This document shows positions 8,462 to 17,429 of a stretch of 64,000 bases of DNA, piece after piece (positions within the stretch are counted from its first letter, which is position 1; each line of letters begins with the position of its first letter). The stretch is from the NCBI RefSeq assembly GCF_013409985.1, contig NZ_JACCBY010000002.1, forward strand, positions 744,001-808,000, in the 5' to 3' direction. The notes under the pieces are model-generated. The model made no database searches and was not told where the DNA came from. It was given only the letters and a program-made list of their open reading frames with translations. This stretch comes from Sphingomonas melonis. GTDB lineage: Bacteria; Pseudomonadota; Alphaproteobacteria; Sphingomonadales; Sphingomonadaceae. Both the position numbers and the translations under genes were made by a program.

Positions 8462-8480
8462 GTACAGGAATGTACGTACA
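8462..8480. promoter_or_regulatory. Likely BrnTA operator: overlapping inverted repeats
   Basis: GTACA-GGAA-TGTAC (8462-8475) and the perfect 10-base palindrome TGTACGTACA (8471-8480) overlap just upstream of the brnT start codon. BrnA proteins bind palindromes in their own promoters, so this is the natural operator candidate. The binding itself is inference. Confidence 0.55.
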
Positions 8481-8498
8481 CAACGATCCGCGTCAAGG

Positions 8499-10133
<1,635 letters not shown>

Positions 10134-10174
10134 GGGAGAAATCGCCTAGCGTGTTGTGGGGTCGAACGACAAGA

Positions 10175-10197
10175 GCGCGCGGGTCATCCCCGCGCGC
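10175..10197 (-). terminator. GC-rich hairpin between secG and pyrG
   Basis: GCGCGCGGG (10175-10183) pairs perfectly with CCCGCGCGC (10189-10197) across a five-base loop. In the direction of secG it is followed by CTCTTGTCGTT, only a weak T-run. It may attenuate or partly terminate secG transcription ahead of pyrG. Confidence 0.5.
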
Positions 10198-10222
10198 GAT
10201 TTACGATGAACGGATGAACCGC

Positions 10223-10570
10223 TTAGCGCTGCAGCGGCACCGCGCCGTTGTCGGCGGGGGCGTTGGGGACGGCATCCTGTGCGGGGGCCGGCGCCGGCGC
10301 CGCTGCCGGCGGCGTGCGGGCGAGCGAGGTATCGATCGTCTGCGTCTGGCGATGTGCCGCGATGAAGGCGAGCGCGATCGACATGCCGACGAACACCGTC
10401 GCGAGGATCGAGGTCATCCGGGTGAGGAAGTCGGCGGCACCGCGCGCCGACATCAGCCCCGACGGGCTGCCACCCATGCCGAGGCCACCACCCTCCGACC
10501 GTTGCATCAGGATCACCGTCACGAGCGCCGCGGCGATGATGGCATGAACGACGAGGAGGAAGGTGAACAT
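10223..10570 (-). CDS. secG: Preprotein translocase subunit SecG
   Basis: This 115-residue inner-membrane protein assists SecYE-SecA translocation. Helix 1 (FTFLLVVHAIIAAALVTVILMQ) leads into the signature QRSEGGGLGMGGSPSGLMSARGAADFLTR, and helix 2 (SILATVFVGMSIALAFIAAH) follows. The C-terminal third is an Ala/Pro-rich tail of low complexity, common in sphingomonads. The start ATG is preceded by nothing but repeats and gap sequence, so it begins a transcription unit with pyrG. Confidence 0.94.
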   Translation of the reverse strand: MFTFLLVVHAIIAAALVTVILMQRSEGGGLGMGGSPSGLMSARGAADFLTRMTSILATVFVGMSIALAFIAAHRQTQTIDTSLARTPPAAAPAPAPAQDAVPNAPADNGAVPLQR

Positions 10571-10783
10571 CTATGGTCCCGGAAACTCGGATGAAGGCGC
10601 GCACATAGGCGAGGGTCGCGCAACGATCAACCGTGCCGGTGCGGGCACGCTGCCCAAGCGCGGGGACGCCGCCTCGCCCGCTCCGTCACCCCGGGCTGGT
10701 TCGAAATCCCTGCGGAACTGCCGGAGTGCTCCTGCGAAAGCAGGAGCCCAGGAGTTCCGGGCGCCATGACACGTTGTTGTGCT

Positions 10784-10970
10784 TGGCCTAGCGCGGATCG
10801 ACATTCGAACTTTGAAGAAACTCCTCCCCCGCCAGGGAGTGCGGCGCAGCCGTGACGGAGGAGGAGGTACGCACCATCTTCGGTGGCGTGTCCTCCCCCT
10901 CCGTCATGCCTTCGGCATGCCACCTCCCCCTGGCGGGGGAGGAATTGGAATGAAGGCCAATCCGGCCTAG
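10784..10970. repeat. Family B long palindromic repeat, copy 1
   Basis: The outer arms CTCCTCCCCCGCCAGGG and CCTGGCGGGGGAGGA enclose inner arms GTGACGGAGGAGGAGG and CCTCCCCCTCCGTCATG. GGCCTAGC...GATCGAC stands at the left edge and CCAATCCGGCCTAG at the right. Total length is about 187 bases. It matches the copy at 56935-57124 over its whole length, including the terminal GGCC..GATCGAC motif. Confidence 0.85.
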
Positions 10971-11049
10971 CCTCCTGTTTTTGCAAGAGCATTGAATAGG
11001 TTCACCGGCGATGTGGACTTTCGCGCGGGTCTCGACCCGTTGCGGAGTC

Positions 11050-11127
11050 CCTTGGCGAGGAGACCAGCTTGAGGTGAGACCGTTCTCTCGCGGCCCCGTG
11101 GACCCCGAAGCGAGTTCGGGGTGACGG
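11050..11127. repeat. Family A repeat, copy 3, half element
   Basis: Only the right hairpin survives: ACCCCGAA (11102-11109), loop GCGAG, TTCGGGGT (11115-11122), then GACGGG. The family's central motifs GCGAGGAGA and CCGTTCTCTCGCGG lie upstream of it. The left hairpin is unrecognisable. Confidence 0.75.
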
Positions 11128-11288
11128 GTTCGCGTGGCGAGGTCCTGAGCCGCCTTGCTGGTCACCGCCCCCCAGGGCGGCGCCATGGCCACTAATTCAC
11201 CCTCACCGTTCATTTACCGGAAACCAGCGTCGCGCGGGGGCGTTATGACAGCGAAACAAAGCCCCGAAAACGGCGCAGAAACGGATAT

Positions 11289-11648
11289 TTGATCGTGGGA
11301 ACTGCCGCGCAATCACTCGCGACGTGGATGACGGCCCTGGTGGATTACGTGCGCTCGGGCGAACCCGACCTCACCAATCGGCAGATGGCGCTGCTCCTCC
11401 TCGTCTACCTCAATCCCGGCCCGCATACGGTGCGTGGCCTGGCCCGGGCGCTCAACGTATCGAAGCCCGTCGTCACGCGCGCCTTGAACAGGCTGGGTGC
11501 GCTCGGCTATCTGCGCCGGCAACGCGACGACAGCGACAAGCGCAACATCTTCGTCGCGCGTACTTCCGAAGGGGCAGAGTTTCTTGAAGAGTTCGGGCAA
11601 TTTCTTGGCGAAGGCGACACCCGGTCGCTCCAGCCAGCCCTCGCGTAG
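11289..11648 (+). CDS. MarR family transcriptional regulator
   Basis: This 119-residue winged-helix regulator of the MarR family contains LTNRQMALLLLVYLNPGPHTVRGLARALNVSKPVVTRALNRLGALGYLRRQRDDSDKRN. The recognition helix is at SKPVVTRALNRL, and the wing is at DDSDKRNIFV. It starts with TTG (11289), or possibly GTG at 11295. Neither has a clear ribosome-binding site. A 15-codon frame upstream (ATG 11245) ends with a TGA overlapping the TTG, so re-initiation is plausible. The 3' end overlaps the SH3 gene. Its target is unknown, and argC co-transcription is unusual for MarR. Confidence 0.85.
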   Translation: MIVGTAAQSLATWMTALVDYVRSGEPDLTNRQMALLLLVYLNPGPHTVRGLARALNVSKPVVTRALNRLGALGYLRRQRDDSDKRNIFVARTSEGAEFLEEFGQFLGEGDTRSLQPALA

Positions 11649-11961
11649 GGCGTTCGCGCTCACCGGCCCGTCGGTCACGCTCGATCCCAGGACGCATGCG
11701 GTGCGCGGCGATCTGGCCGATGTCCGCCTCGCCGAACAGGTGTTCGCGCCGCATTATGCCGCGCCGATGGCCGCGGTCGCGGTCCGCGACGCGATCCTCT
11801 ACGCCGATCGCAACCTGAGCGAGCCGCTGGCGTCGCTCGCCGCCGGCGAAGCGTTCGAGGTGCTCGAACTCGCCGGCCGCCATGCCTGGGGCCGCGCGAT
11901 CACGCAGAATGCGGTCGGCTATGTCGACCGCGCCATCCTCGACAAGGCGAACGCAGCATGA
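11605..11961 (+). CDS. SH3-domain protein resembling the N-terminus of NlpC/P60 peptidases, peptidase domain missing
   Basis: This protein has 118 residues if translation starts at TTG 11605, overlapping the MarR gene by 44 bases. The stretch DPRTHAVRGDLADVRLAEQVFAPHYAAP resembles the region preceding the catalytic domain in sphingomonad NlpC/P60 (C40) cell-wall peptidases. It is followed by one bacterial SH3 domain (LYADRNLSEPLASLAAGEAFEVLEL...GRAITQNAVGYVDR). The Cys/His catalytic domain that should follow is absent. The gene stops and overlaps the argC start by ATGA. It may be a stand-alone wall-binding or regulatory domain, or a truncated peptidase. No signal peptide is visible. The start is uncertain. 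Confidence 0.7.
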   Translation: MAKATPGRSSQPSRRAFALTGPSVTLDPRTHAVRGDLADVRLAEQVFAPHYAAPMAAVAVRDAILYADRNLSEPLASLAAGEAFEVLELAGRHAWGRAITQNAVGYVDRAILDKANAA

Positions 11962-12887
11962 GCGTCACCGTGTTCATCGACGGTGCCGTCGGCACCACCG
12001 GCATCGACATCCGCGAGCGACTGAGCGGGCGCACCGACATCACCGTGGTCGCGCTCGATGAGGCGCGGCGCAAGGACCCCGCCGCCCGTGCCGAGGCGCT
12101 CAACGATGCCGATATCGCGATCCTCTGCCTGCCCGATGACGCGGCACGCGAGGCGGCGGCGCTGGTGCGCGACGGCACCACGCGGCTGATCGACGCCTCG
12201 TCGGCGCATCGCGTCGCCAAGGGCTGGACCTATGGCTTCCCCGAACTGGCCGAAGATCAGGCCGGGCGAATCGCCGCGGCGCGTTTCGTCTCCAATCCCG
12301 GCTGCTATCCCACAGCCTTCCTCGCGCTGGTCGCGCCGCTGGTGCGCGCGGGCCTCGTCCCGGCGGACTGGCCGCTGACCTATAATGCGGTGTCGGGCTA
12401 TTCGGGTGGCGGCAAGGCGATGATCGCGGAGTTCGAGGGCGGCGGGGTCGATACGGCGCTGCGTGCCTATTCGCTCTCGCTGTCGCACAAGCATCTGCCC
12501 GAGATGCGCGCGCATGCCGGCCTCGCCCACCCACCGGTGTTCGCGCCGGCGGTGGCGCGGCTCAATCGCGGCATGCTCGGCGAGGTGCCGCTGGCGCTCG
12601 CACAGCTGCCGGGTCGCCCGAGCCTCGCCGCGGTCGAGGAGACGCTCGCCGCGGCCTATGCCGACAGCGCGCTGATCACCGTCGCCCCCGGCGACGTCGC
12701 CGCGGTGACGATCGAGGAGAATAGCGGCACCGACCGGATGACGCTGCGCGTCTGCGGCAATGCCGACAGCGGCCAGGTGCGGCTGATCGCGACGCTCGAC
12801 AATCTCGGCAAGGGCGCCGGTGGCGCCGCCGTCCAGAACCTCAACATCATGGCCGGGCTCGATCCCCTGGCCGGCCTGATCGTGTAA
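11958..12887 (+). CDS. argC: N-acetyl-gamma-glutamyl-phosphate reductase (type 2)
   Basis: This 309-residue enzyme performs the third step of arginine synthesis, NADPH-dependent reduction of N-acetylglutamyl phosphate. The nucleotide-binding N-terminus is VFIDGAVGTTGIDI, the catalytic Cys116 sits in SNPGCYPT, and the catalytic His is in LSHKHLPEM. The short N-terminus and about 310-residue length are those of the type 2 enzyme. It overlaps the SH3 gene by four bases and ends 14 bases before zwf, so transcription may continue into the Entner-Doudoroff genes. Confidence 0.96.
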   Translation: MSVTVFIDGAVGTTGIDIRERLSGRTDITVVALDEARRKDPAARAEALNDADIAILCLPDDAAREAAALVRDGTTRLIDASSAHRVAKGWTYGFPELAEDQAGRIAAARFVSNPGCYPTAFLALVAPLVRAGLVPADWPLTYNAVSGYSGGGKAMIAEFEGGGVDTALRAYSLSLSHKHLPEMRAHAGLAHPPVFAPAVARLNRGMLGEVPLALAQLPGRPSLAAVEETLAAAYADSALITVAPGDVAAVTIEENSGTDRMTLRVCGNADSGQVRLIATLDNLGKGAGGAAVQNLNIMAGLDPLAGLIV

Positions 12888-12901
12888 ACAGAAGGACCGT
12901 C

Positions 12902-14365
12902 ATGCAGCGCAATCCTGTCGGCAAGCTGCTCCTGTTCGGAGCGACCGGTGACCTCGCCCAGCGCATGTTGTGGCCGTCGCTGTACGGATTGCACGCGGAC
13001 GGGCTGCTGCCCGAGGGGCTGACGATCGTCGGCTCGGCACGGGGCGAGCAGAACGACGACGCCTTCCGTGCCTTCGTGCAGAAGGCGCTCGGTCAGTTCC
13101 TCGCCGCCGACCGCAAGGACGACGGTATGATTGCGAGCTTCCTCGAACGGCTGTACTTTCAGCCGGCCGACCTCTCCGATCCGGCCAGCTTCGCGCCGCT
13201 CGCCGAGAAGGTCGGCGACGTATCGGGCGGCCTCGCCATCTATCTGTCCACCGCGCCGTCGCTGTTCGAGCCGGCGGTGAAGGGCCTGGAAAGCGTCGGC
13301 CTCGCCGGCGAGACGGTGCGGATCGGGCTGGAAAAGCCGCTCGGCTACGACCTCGCATCGAGTCGCGAGATCAACGACACCGTCGCCTCGGTCTTCCCCG
13401 AGGAGCGGATCTTCCGCATCGACCATTATCTCGGCAAGGAAACCGTCCAGAACATCCTGGCGCTGCGCTTCGGCAATTCCTTCTTCGAGCCGGTGTGGAA
13501 CGCGCAGGGTATCGACAACGTCCAGATCACCATCGCCGAGACGGTCGGGCTCGAGGATCGCGCCAGCTATTACGAGGGCGCGGGCGCGCTGCGCGATATG
13601 GTCGCCAACCATATGCTCCAGCTCGTCGCGCTGATCGCGATGGAGCCCCCTGCCCTGTACGACGGCGCCGCGATCCGCGACGAAAAGGCCAAGGTCTTCC
13701 GCTCGATGCGCAAGATCGCGCCGGAGGACGTGCCGAGCTGCACCGTCGTCGGCCAGTATGAGGAGGGCGCGGTCGGCGGCAAGGTCGTCAGGGGCTATGA
13801 CGATGAACTGGGCTATGACAGCAACGTCGAGACGTTCGTCGCGATCAAGGCGCATATCGACAATTGGCGCTGGCAGGGCGTGCCCTTCTACCTGCGCACC
13901 GGCAAGCGCATGGCGAAGCGGCGCAGCGAGATCGCGATCCAGTTCAAGCCGGTGCCGCACTCGATGTTTTCGGGCCGCGGCGGCATCCTCCAGCCCAATA
14001 CGCTTGTGATCCGCCTGCAGCCGGAGGAATATGTCCAGCTGCTGGTCATGGCCAAGGAGCCGGGCCTCGACCGCGAGGGCATCCGCCTGCGCGAAGTGCC
14101 GCTCAACCTCAGCATGGACGCCGAATTCGCCGGCTCGCGCCGGCGCATCGCCTATGAGCGGCTGCTGCTCGACCTGATCGAGGGCGACCAGACGTTGTTC
14201 GTCCGCCGCGACGAGGTCGAGGCGCAGTGGACGTGGATCGACGCGATCCGCGCCGGCTGGGACGCCAACCAGACCAAGCCGAAACATTATGCCGCCGGCA
14301 CCTGGGGCCCCGCGGGCGCGATCGCGCTGACCGAGCGCGACGGGGTGACCTGGCAGGACGATTGA
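12902..14365 (+). CDS. zwf: Glucose-6-phosphate 1-dehydrogenase
   Basis: This 487-residue enzyme oxidises glucose-6-phosphate to 6-phosphogluconolactone with NADP, the entry to the Entner-Doudoroff pathway. The dinucleotide motif LFGATGDLAQ is at residues 11-20, and the substrate site RIDHYLGKE is at 172-180 with Asp174, His175 and Lys179. AGAAGGA precedes the ATG. It is the first of five genes (zwf, pgl, edd, glk, eda) covering glucose to pyruvate and glyceraldehyde-3-phosphate. The downstream gap to pgl holds a family A repeat. Confidence 0.98.
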   Translation: MQRNPVGKLLLFGATGDLAQRMLWPSLYGLHADGLLPEGLTIVGSARGEQNDDAFRAFVQKALGQFLAADRKDDGMIASFLERLYFQPADLSDPASFAPLAEKVGDVSGGLAIYLSTAPSLFEPAVKGLESVGLAGETVRIGLEKPLGYDLASSREINDTVASVFPEERIFRIDHYLGKETVQNILALRFGNSFFEPVWNAQGIDNVQITIAETVGLEDRASYYEGAGALRDMVANHMLQLVALIAMEPPALYDGAAIRDEKAKVFRSMRKIAPEDVPSCTVVGQYEEGAVGGKVVRGYDDELGYDSNVETFVAIKAHIDNWRWQGVPFYLRTGKRMAKRRSEIAIQFKPVPHSMFSGRGGILQPNTLVIRLQPEEYVQLLVMAKEPGLDREGIRLREVPLNLSMDAEFAGSRRRIAYERLLLDLIEGDQTLFVRRDEVEAQWTWIDAIRAGWDANQTKPKHYAAGTWGPAGAIALTERDGVTWQDD

Positions 14366-14395
14366 GGCGGTTAGGCCACCCCCTCCCCGCCGATT

Positions 14396-14503
14396 CGTCA
14401 CCCCGGACGTGTTCCGGGGTCCGCCCATCCGCAGGGGCGGGGCCTGAGCCTCTTGCCGTTCTCCCCGCCGCAGAGCGGCCCCCGGAACGAGTCCGGGTGA
14501 CGG
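14396..14503. repeat. Family A paired palindromic repeat, copy 4 (zwf/pgl junction)
   Basis: Two inward-facing hairpins of the ACCCCGGA/TCCGGGGT type. The left loop is CGTGT. The right hairpin has lost one G, leaving TCCGGGTGACGG. The centre contains CCGCAGGGGCGG and CCGCCGCAGAG. It occupies most of the gap between zwf and pgl. Confidence 0.88.
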
Positions 14504-14606
14504 GGACTATGGGACACGTTCCGCCGCACATACGTATGCGCGGCCTCTTACCTTGCGCGTCCGCCCGGTCTATCGGGCGGGACGCCGACCGAACGAAAGC
14601 AAAGAC

Positions 14607-15311
14607 ATGACCGAAATCGAATGGTGGGAATATGAGGACGCCGCCGAGATGGCCCAGGCGGTCGCCGGCGATATCCAGTTCATCATCGAGGCGGCGATCG
14701 ACGCGCGCGGCGCGGCGGTGATCGCGCTGTCGGGCGGCAAGACGCCGATCCCGATCTACGACACGCTGTCCAAGGCGAAGCTCGACTGGAAGCGGGTGAC
14801 GATCGTCCCCACCGACGAGCGCATCGTGCCGCTCGGCGATCCGCTGTCGAACGTGACGATGATCGCCAAGACCTTCCTGCCCAAGGGCGCGCGGGTGATG
14901 CCGATCGTGCCGCAGGCGACCGCCGACTATAAGTCCGCGGGCCGCTCGGCCGACGCGCTGATGCAGGACCTGCACTGGCCGCTCGACCTCTGCCTGCTCG
15001 GCGTCGGCGGCGACGGCCATACCGCGTCGATCTTCCCCGGCCCCGACTTCGACGAGGCGCTCGCCGGTCCCAAGGAGCGGCGCGCGCTGGGCGTGATGCC
15101 CGACCCGCTGCCCGCCGAGGCGCCGGTGCCGCGCGTGACGCTGTCGCGCGAGGGCATCGTCACCGCCCGCGCGCTGATGATCGCCGTGACCGGCCAGGCC
15201 AAGCGCGACGTCATCGAGAAGGCGATCAAGCAGGGCCCGGCCTCGCCCTATCCGATCGGCCGCGTGCTGGCGGATGCGGAACTGCCCGTCGACATCCACT
15301 GGGCGCCGTAA
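14607..15311 (+). CDS. pgl: 6-phosphogluconolactonase
   Basis: This 234-residue enzyme hydrolyses 6-phosphogluconolactone to 6-phosphogluconate. The sugar-isomerase-like fold is marked by ALSGGKTPIPIYDTL near residue 38, PTDERIVPLGDPLSN near 70, and LLGVGGDGHTASIFPG near 132. The start MTEIEWWEYED is chosen because upstream in-frame codons run into repeat-derived sequence. The Shine-Dalgarno is weak (GAAAG). A perfect 10-base palindrome, CATACGTATG (14529-14538), lies in its leader. It sits between zwf and edd, so the substrate flows gene by gene. Confidence 0.96.
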   Translation: MTEIEWWEYEDAAEMAQAVAGDIQFIIEAAIDARGAAVIALSGGKTPIPIYDTLSKAKLDWKRVTIVPTDERIVPLGDPLSNVTMIAKTFLPKGARVMPIVPQATADYKSAGRSADALMQDLHWPLDLCLLGVGGDGHTASIFPGPDFDEALAGPKERRALGVMPDPLPAEAPVPRVTLSREGIVTARALMIAVTGQAKRDVIEKAIKQGPASPYPIGRVLADAELPVDIHWAP

Positions 15312-15345
15312 CGCCGGTGGCGAAGCGGGGATGAGACCCATTGTG

Positions 15346-15414
15346 CTTCGACAGGCTCAGCACGAACGGTGAAGGGAGATCGCTCCCGCCCCGTTCGTGC
15401 TGGGCCTGTCGAAG
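15346..15414. repeat. Family C palindrome (pgl/edd junction)
   Basis: The arms CTTCGACAGGCTCAGCACG and CGTGCTGGGCCTGTCGAAG flank a short centre with a smaller GGGAGATCGCTCCC hairpin. With ACGG/CCGT added, the arms reach 24 bases, with one mismatch (T against G in AGGCTCAG/CTGGGCCT). Similar repeats are common in alphaproteobacterial gaps. Here it fills the space between pgl and edd. Confidence 0.88.
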
Positions 15415-15487
15415 GGCGACAGCCCCGTCCAACATGGTTTATGGTGACACCTCAGGCACCTAACGCTCCCTCCCCAGGACCCGCGTC

Positions 15488-17299
15488 ATGAACCCCGAAG
15501 TCTCCGCCGTCACCGACCGCATCATCGAACGATCGCGGGACAGCCGCGCCGCCTATCTCGCGCTGATCGAGCGCGAGCGGGAGAATGGCGCGCGCCGGCC
15601 GCAACTCGGCTGCGCCAACCTCGCCCATGCCTATGCGGGCACCGAGGAGGATCGCGATACGCTGCGTGCCGACAGCGGCATGAACATCGGCATCGTCACC
15701 GCGTACAACGACATGCTGTCGGCGCATGCGGTCTATTACCGCTATCCCGAGCTGATGAAGGTCTGGGCGCGCGAGGTCGGTGCGACCGCGCAGGTCGCGG
15801 GCGGCGTGCCGGCGATGTGCGACGGCGTGACGCAGGGCTATGCCGGCATGGAGCTGTCGCTGTTCAGCCGCGACACGATCGCGCTCGCGACGGCGGTAGC
15901 GCTCAGCCACGGCACGTTCGAGGGCGCGGCGCTGCTCGGCATCTGTGACAAGATCGTGCCGGGGCTGCTGATGGGCGCGCTGCGTTTCGGCCATCTGCCG
16001 ATGGTGCTGATCCCCGGCGGGCCGATGCCCTCCGGCCTCCCCAACAAGGCCAAGGCGGCGGTGCGTGAGGCCTATGCCGAGGGCAAGGCGGGGCGCGAGG
16101 AGCTGCTCGACGCCGAGATCCAGGCGTATCATTCCAAGGGCACCTGCACCTTCTACGGCACCGCCAACACCAACCAGATGATGATGGAGGTGATGGGCCT
16201 GCACATGCCCGGCGCCGCCTTCGTCAATCCCGGCACCAAGCTGCGCCAGGAGCTGACCCGCGCCGCGGTCCACCGGCTCGCCAGCTTGGGCTGGCGCGGC
16301 AACGATTATCGCCCGCTCGGCCATTGCGTCGACGAGCGCGCGATCGTGAATGCCGCGGTCGGCCTGCTCGCCACCGGTGGCTCGACCAACCACCTGCTCC
16401 ACGTGCCGGCGATCGCGCGCGCGGCAGGGATCGTCATCGACTGGGAGGATTTCGACCGGCTCAGCCGCGCGGTGCCGCTGATCGCGCGCGTCTATCCCAA
16501 CGGCGAAGCCGACGTGAACGCGTTCGAGGCGGCGGGCGGCATGCCCTTCGTCGTGCGCGAGCTGCTGGCGGCCGGGCTGCTCCACGGCGATATCACCACG
16601 GTCAGCGGCGACAGCCTGTCGGCCTATGCCGAGAAGCCGGCGATCGTCGACGACGCGCTCGCCTGGCAGCCGGTCGGCGACAGCGGCGATACCGCGATCC
16701 TGCGCCCGGTCGCGGACGCCTTCTCGCCCGACGGCGGCATGCGCATCCTCGCCGGCAATATCGGCCGCGCCTGCATCAAGGTTTCGGCGGTCGATCGGGA
16801 ACGCTGGGTGGTCGAAGCACCGGCGCGCGTCTTCCACGACCAGCTCGACGTGCTCGAGGCGTTCAAGCGCGGCGAGCTGGAGCAGGACATGGTCGTGGTC
16901 GTCCGCTTCCAGGGTCCGCGCGCCAACGGCATGCCCGAGCTGCACAAGCTGACCCCGCCGCTGGGCGTCTTGCAAAACCGCGGCTTCAAGGTCGCCTTGG
17001 TCACCGACGGCCGCATGTCGGGCGCGAGCGGCAAGGTGCCGTGCGCGATCCATTGCTCCCCCGAGGCGCTGGGCCATGGCGCGATCGGCAAGATCCGCGA
17101 CGGCGACATCATCCGCGTCGATGCGGTCAACGGCACGCTCGACGCGCTGGTCGACGCAGCGGAATGGCTCGCCCGACCGTTGTGCGACGCGCCGGGCGCG
17201 GCGAGCGGCATGGGTCGCGAGCTGTTCGCGATGCTCCGCGGGCTCGCCGACGAGGCCGAAAAGGGTGCGTCGGGGATGCTCGCGGCGGCGGGTCTATAG
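15488..17299 (+). CDS. edd: Phosphogluconate dehydratase
   Basis: This 603-residue iron-sulfur enzyme converts 6-phosphogluconate to KDPG, the signature step of the Entner-Doudoroff pathway. IlvD/Edd family features are the cluster cysteines in VPAMCDGVTQG, GICDKIVPG and KGTCTFYGTANTNQ, the MEVMGLHMPG segment, and TDGRMSGASGKVP near the C-terminus. Length matches Edd, not dihydroxy-acid dehydratase (about 560-570 residues). AGGA precedes the ATG. It is followed by glk after a 130-base gap with a family D repeat. Confidence 0.97.
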   Translation: MNPEVSAVTDRIIERSRDSRAAYLALIERERENGARRPQLGCANLAHAYAGTEEDRDTLRADSGMNIGIVTAYNDMLSAHAVYYRYPELMKVWAREVGATAQVAGGVPAMCDGVTQGYAGMELSLFSRDTIALATAVALSHGTFEGAALLGICDKIVPGLLMGALRFGHLPMVLIPGGPMPSGLPNKAKAAVREAYAEGKAGREELLDAEIQAYHSKGTCTFYGTANTNQMMMEVMGLHMPGAAFVNPGTKLRQELTRAAVHRLASLGWRGNDYRPLGHCVDERAIVNAAVGLLATGGSTNHLLHVPAIARAAGIVIDWEDFDRLSRAVPLIARVYPNGEADVNAFEAAGGMPFVVRELLAAGLLHGDITTVSGDSLSAYAEKPAIVDDALAWQPVGDSGDTAILRPVADAFSPDGGMRILAGNIGRACIKVSAVDRERWVVEAPARVFHDQLDVLEAFKRGELEQDMVVVVRFQGPRANGMPELHKLTPPLGVLQNRGFKVALVTDGRMSGASGKVPCAIHCSPEALGHGAIGKIRDGDIIRVDAVNGTLDALVDAAEWLARPLCDAPGAASGMGRELFAMLRGLADEAEKGASGMLAAAGL

Positions 17300-17310
17300 A
17301 AACATCAACC

Positions 17311-17404
17311 GCCCTCACCCTTCCTACCGCCTGCGGCGGCGGGCCCCGTCCCTCTCCCGCCGGGAGAGGGAGAGACGGCGAAGCCGGCGACGGGTGAAGG
17401 TGAG
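17311..17404. repeat. Family D nested palindrome (edd/glk junction)
   Basis: The outer arms CCCTCACCCTTC and GGGTGAAGGTGAG enclose CCGCCTGCGGCGG and a strong inner hairpin, CCCTCTCCCGCCGGGAGAGGG. This design is common in alphaproteobacterial gaps. Nothing else lies between edd and the ribosome-binding site of glk. Confidence 0.88.
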
Positions 17405-17429
17405 AGCGGAACGTCAGGAGGGAACAGAA

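Larger units (their letters stand above)
10571..11288. other. 718-bp intergenic region rich in repeats
   Basis: Located between the divergent secG and MarR genes. It contains family B repeat copy 1 (10784-10970), a decayed half copy of family A (about 11050-11127), and a 15-codon open frame, 11245-11292, that overlaps the MarR start. No other coding sequence is convincing. The frames seen are carried by the repeats themselves. Confidence 0.6.

Noticed and set aside
12656..14428. 590-codon open frame antisense to zwf
   Set aside because: Same GC-shadow composition with no motifs. Zwf is complete on the other strand.
15452..17077. 541-codon open frame antisense to edd
   Set aside because: Shadow of edd with low-complexity composition and no ribosome-binding site.
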